Below are positions 62,630 through 64,000 of a stretch of 64,000 nucleotides of DNA, piece after piece. The notes beneath the pieces are model-generated. The model was not told the DNA's origin. It ran no database searches and worked only from the letters and a program-made list of their open reading frames with translations. This DNA comes from Dokdonella sp. (GTDB lineage Bacteria > Pseudomonadota > Gammaproteobacteria > Xanthomonadales > Rhodanobacteraceae). The number at the start of each line of letters is the position of its first letter. Positions within the stretch are counted from its first letter, which is position 1. Position numbers and translations under genes: made by a program. The stretch covers positions 18,885 through 82,884 of the forward strand of contig JALOBC010000014.1 of assembly GCA_023228465.1 (NCBI GenBank), given 5' to 3'.

Positions 62630-63391
62630 GTGGCCACGCCAGCCGCCTACGACGAGGGCAAGGTCCTGTACCCGCATTCGCCTGCCCGGCGCATCGCCCA
62701 TGGGCTGCTTGCTGCCTTACTGCCGCTGCGCTGCCTGCTGTGCGGTGCGCCCGGTGCGGACGGGCGCGACCTCTGCGCGGGTTGCGCGGGCGACCTGCTC
62801 GCCAACCAGCCGGCCTGCCCGCGTTGTGCACTGCCCCTGGAAACGCCGGCCGGCGCCTGTGGCGAATGCCTGCGCCGCGCGCCGCCCTTTGCCCTGGCCT
62901 GGGCGCCCTACCGCTACACGCACCCACTCGACCTGCTGGAAACCCGCTTCAAGTTCCACGCCGACCTGGCCGCCGGCCGGGTGCTGGCGGGCCTGCTGGT
63001 CGAGCGCGCGCGCAGCAGCGCCGTCGAACGCCCGGCACTGTTGCTGCCGGTGCCCTTGCACGCGCGGCGCTTGCGCACGCGCGGCTACAACCAGGCGCTG
63101 GAGCTGGCGCGACCCCTGGCGGACGCACTGGGCGTGCCGCTGGCCGCGGATACCCTGCGCCGCGTGCGCGCAACGCCGCCCCAGACCGGCCTTGGCGCGG
63201 CGGCGCGGCGGCGCAACCTGCGCGGCGCATTCGTGCTCGCCCCCGGCATCGATCTGCCGGCTCACGTCGCCCTGCTGGATGACGTGATGACCACCGGCGC
63301 CACCCTGCGCGAGTGCGCCCGCGTCCTGCGCCGGGCCGGCGTCGCCCGCGTCGACGCCTGGGCCCTGGCGCGCGCGCCGGCGCCACGCTGA
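62630..63391 (+). CDS. comF: ComF family phosphoribosyltransferase-like protein
   Basis: A 253-residue ComF/GntX protein. A two-zinc-ribbon N-terminal region (CLLCG, LCAGCAGDL, CPRCALPL, CGECLRR) is followed by a PRTase fold with VPVPLHARRLRTRGYNQALELA region and the PRPP loop LLDDVMTTGATLRE. It is needed for DNA uptake in transformable relatives. I chose a GTG start at 62630 because no in-frame ATG precedes the conserved region; this is the least certain start in the right half. A divergent bioC and a nearby ComF are a common gammaproteobacterial arrangement. Confidence 0.88.
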   Translation: MATPAAYDEGKVLYPHSPARRIAHGLLAALLPLRCLLCGAPGADGRDLCAGCAGDLLANQPACPRCALPLETPAGACGECLRRAPPFALAWAPYRYTHPLDLLETRFKFHADLAAGRVLAGLLVERARSSAVERPALLLPVPLHARRLRTRGYNQALELARPLADALGVPLAADTLRRVRATPPQTGLGAAARRRNLRGAFVLAPGIDLPAHVALLDDVMTTGATLRECARVLRRAGVARVDAWALARAPAPR

Positions 63392-63481
63392 ACGCGGCCG
63401 CCTTGCAGTCGGGCGACGGCGCGGTGAGCCTTTTCCGCTCCATCTTGCGCATATATGGAAGGTTCGCTCCTGGAGGCTGCC

Positions 63482-64000
63482 ATGAAAATCCTGCGCCCTT
63501 CGCTGTCGATCGCATTCCTGCTCGTTGCAACCTGCGCCCAGGCGCAGTGGACGGTCACCGGGCAGGTCGTGCCGGAACTCGCCGTCTTCGATACGCAGAT
63601 GAAGCAGCTCATGATGACCCACAACGTGCCGGCCGGCGCGGTTGCGGTGGCCTGGCAGGGTCGCATGGTGCTGGCGCATGGCTACTCATGGAACCCCGGC
63701 GCGGAAGACTTCACCACCCAGCCCGACTCGCTGTTTCGCATCGCCAGCTGCAGCAAGCCGATCACCTCCACCCTGGTGAACCGGCTGATCCAGGAAGGAC
63801 GACTGGCGCCTGGCGACACGGTGGCCCAGCACGTCGATCTCACGCCGCGCACGGGTGCCAGCGCCGACCCGCGCCTGGCCAGCGTGACCATCCGCAACCT
63901 GCTGGAAATGCTGGGGGGCTTCGGCGATCCGGCCACCCTAGGCTACGACCCGGTGTTCCGCGATTCGGTGGTGGCGCAGGGCCTGGGCATCCCGTTGCCG
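63482..64000 (+). CDS. Serine hydrolase, beta-lactamase family (3' end outside window)
   Basis: The first 173 codons of an exported class C beta-lactamase/penicillin-binding-fold hydrolase. The signal peptide MKILRPSLSIAFLLVATCAQA is followed by MTHNVPAGAVAVAWQGRMVLAHGYSW and the catalytic SxxK motif in FRIASCSKPITSTLVN. The later IRNLLEMLGGFG replaces the usual HLLTHTSG motif. Such enzymes are mostly esterases or D-amino-acid peptidases rather than resistance enzymes. A GGAGG-type SD lies upstream (CTGGAGGCTGCC). The YxN motif, if present, lies beyond the window. Confidence 0.88.
   Translation, partial: MKILRPSLSIAFLLVATCAQAQWTVTGQVVPELAVFDTQMKQLMMTHNVPAGAVAVAWQGRMVLAHGYSWNPGAEDFTTQPDSLFRIASCSKPITSTLVNRLIQEGRLAPGDTVAQHVDLTPRTGASADPRLASVTIRNLLEMLGGFGDPATLGYDPVFRDSVVAQGLGIPLP

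Overview
This window is about 64 kb of very GC-rich DNA, coding-dense on both strands. It carries no rRNA, tRNA, CRISPR array, phage gene or transposase that I can see. The gene set points to a gammaproteobacterium of the Xanthomonadales/Lysobacterales (Xanthomonas, Lysobacter and Rhodanobacter relatives): aryl-polyene/xanthomonadin-type ketosynthases and AMP ligase, a DUF2782 gene beside polA, an sX13-like sRNA after polA, many secreted peptidases (M13, S10, S9A, S41 plus a cytosolic M3), and a PA0069-type radical SAM protein. This assignment is inference from gene content; no marker RNA is present.

Layout. 0-4 kb: end of an M13 peptidase, a FabG-like reductase, and a convergent three-gene operon (ketosynthase, ketosynthase-like chain-length factor, glycosyltransferase) resembling part of an aryl-polyene pathway. 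4-9 kb: hemF, DUF2782, polA, then a C-rich-loop sRNA ending in a strong terminator. 9-12.3 kb (minus): msrA, msrB, tsaC and an aryl-polyene-type AMP ligase. 12.5-20.2 kb: an MdtABC-like RND efflux operon without an outer-membrane channel. 20.5-22 kb: yggS-pdxY, a vitamin B6 homeostasis pair. 22-31 kb: GAF-GGDTF-EAL protein, S10 carboxypeptidase, AraC-methyltransferase, radical SAM protein, ferredoxin reductase, ABC-2 exporter, and ribosomal proteins L33 and L28.

31.3-35.5 kb (minus) is the most unusual part. Six consecutive genes encode small secreted proteins with signal peptides and no recognised family. They form two tandem copies of one three-gene cassette, and all six share a four-cysteine framework with conserved spacing. 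I regard this as the best candidate for an undescribed system.

35.8-43.4 kb: DUF6445-like oxygenase fold plus glycosyltransferase, NnrU, prolyl oligopeptidase, the overlapping rsmG-parA-parB operon, and a short SPFH protein. 43.6-49 kb: hemB, aroE, a cysteine-cluster protein, a PEP mutase-like enzyme, an AhpD-like protein, a zinc alcohol dehydrogenase and a gamma-carbonic anhydrase. 49-54.6 kb: oligopeptidase A and a Tricorn-like protease. 54.7-58 kb (minus): a P-II protein followed by a DevCAB-like exporter. 58-64 kb: ubiK preceded by a GacA-like box and a large hairpin, comM, Fur-controlled hemP, a DMT transporter, bioC, comF, and the start of a beta-lactamase-fold hydrolase.

Together these are mainly housekeeping functions (replication, chromosome partition, haem, biotin, shikimate and B6 metabolism) with envelope-directed export and proteolysis. 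The accessory-looking material is concentrated at 31-37 kb.
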